Made by a program: the position numbers and the translations under genes. From the NCBI GenBank assembly GCA_902802945.1, contig CADCOC010000091.1, positions 1 through 32,074 of the forward strand: DNA of 32,074 nt, read 5' to 3'. Source of the DNA: an uncultured bacterium (GTDB lineage: Bacteria > Verrucomicrobiota > Kiritimatiellia > RFP12 > UBA1067). Below, piece by piece: positions 31,913-32,074 of this stretch. Within the stretch, counting starts at the first letter, position 1. The number at the start of each line of letters is the position of its first letter. Under the pieces are notes generated by a model, which was not told the origin of the DNA, did not search any database, and saw only the letters and a list, made by a program, of their open reading frames with translations.

Positions 31913-32052
31913 TAAGTGCAAACTATATTACGGAATGGGCGGCGGAACACCCCTGGTGCGCGAGTGAGCAAGTTGAACAGGACCTCCTTATCGCACGGGC
32001 ACTTGTCGCATTGACTGCGGCGTCGTCATGCGTTGTTTCGCTCGGTACATGA
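31909..32052 (+). pseudogene. AbiEii-like nucleotidyltransferase toxin, N-terminal fragment
   Basis: The frame starts in ATGA overlap with the antitoxin gene and reads M-I-S-A-N-Y-I-T-E-W, then E-Q-V-E-Q-D-L-L-I-A-R-A-L-V-A-L. This is the expected start of an AbiEii protein, whose family then continues with a segment leading to F-R-G-G-T-A-L. Here the sequence after A-L is unrelated and stops at 32050-32052 after 47 residues. The G-G-T-A nucleotidyltransferase motif and the rest of the toxin are absent. A deletion or an insertion beginning near 32014-32044 is likely; the remainder may lie outside the window. Confidence 0.66.
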
Positions 32053-32074
32053 CATTCTCGGTAGGTTATGTACC
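32044..32074. repeat. Inverted repeat at the window edge inside the AbiEii remnant
   Basis: GGTACATGAC (32044-32053) and GTTATGTACC (32065-32074) pair at 9 of 10 positions around an 11-nt centre. It lies where the AbiEii reading frame is lost, so it may be the end of an inserted element, but the window stops here. Confidence 0.4.

Noticed and set aside
1..32074. tRNA, rRNA or known riboswitch genes
   Set aside because: No cloverleaf, rRNA-like or recognised riboswitch sequence was found when reading the intergenic regions on both strands.

Overview
The window is GC-rich bacterial DNA dense in secreted proteins. It suggests a member of the PVC group, most likely a gut- or rumen-associated Kiritimatiellota/Verrucomicrobiota bacterium. 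This is inferred from content: a giant protein with calcium-binding repeats, discoidin/beta-strand surface proteins, DUF4838, DUF6259 and GH78-like polysaccharide-degrading enzymes, sulfatase-maturation-like proteins, and several families of short palindromic repeats. No rRNA, tRNA or core housekeeping gene is present to fix the taxonomy.

Layout. Positions 1-3660 form an accessory, defence-like segment. It holds a decayed DUF3791/DUF3990 three-gene cassette, a cluster of REP elements carrying a GTAG tetranucleotide, a possible structured RNA ending in a clear intrinsic terminator, and an EcoRI-family adenine methyltransferase next to a DUF262-HNH nuclease (a likely restriction-modification pair). 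Positions 3699-11399 are a tightly packed operon: a small secreted EF-hand-like protein, a 2043-residue protein with about 22 calcium-binding repeats and a C-terminal alpha/beta hydrolase, and a small exported, perhaps lipid-anchored, protein. Positions 11596-17591 carry a short exported protein, a large discoidin/beta-strand surface protein broken by a frameshift, and a glycoside-hydrolase-like enzyme.

Positions 17640-17947 hold inverted repeats, including a 228-bp palindromic element. Positions 18043-23080 encode a formylglycine-generating-enzyme-like protein, a calcineurin-like phosphoesterase, an oppositely oriented TIM-barrel-type hydrolase and a secreted endonuclease/exonuclease/phosphatase-family enzyme. 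Positions 23199-29429 form a run of three large secreted carbohydrate-active enzymes (DUF4838, GH78-like, DUF6259). An insertion sequence (about 29495-30992) follows. The window ends in an AbiE type IV toxin-antitoxin locus whose toxin gene is broken.

How the genes fit together. Almost every gene between 3699 and 29429 has an export signal, and the enzymes look like glycan-attacking secreted proteins without any SusC/SusD pair or transporter in the window. The two ends carry defence and toxin-antitoxin modules, both partly decayed, next to mobile or repeat DNA. Several genes are preceded by an extended -10 promoter (TGn-TATAAT type), in one case so close to the ATG that the mRNA should be leaderless.
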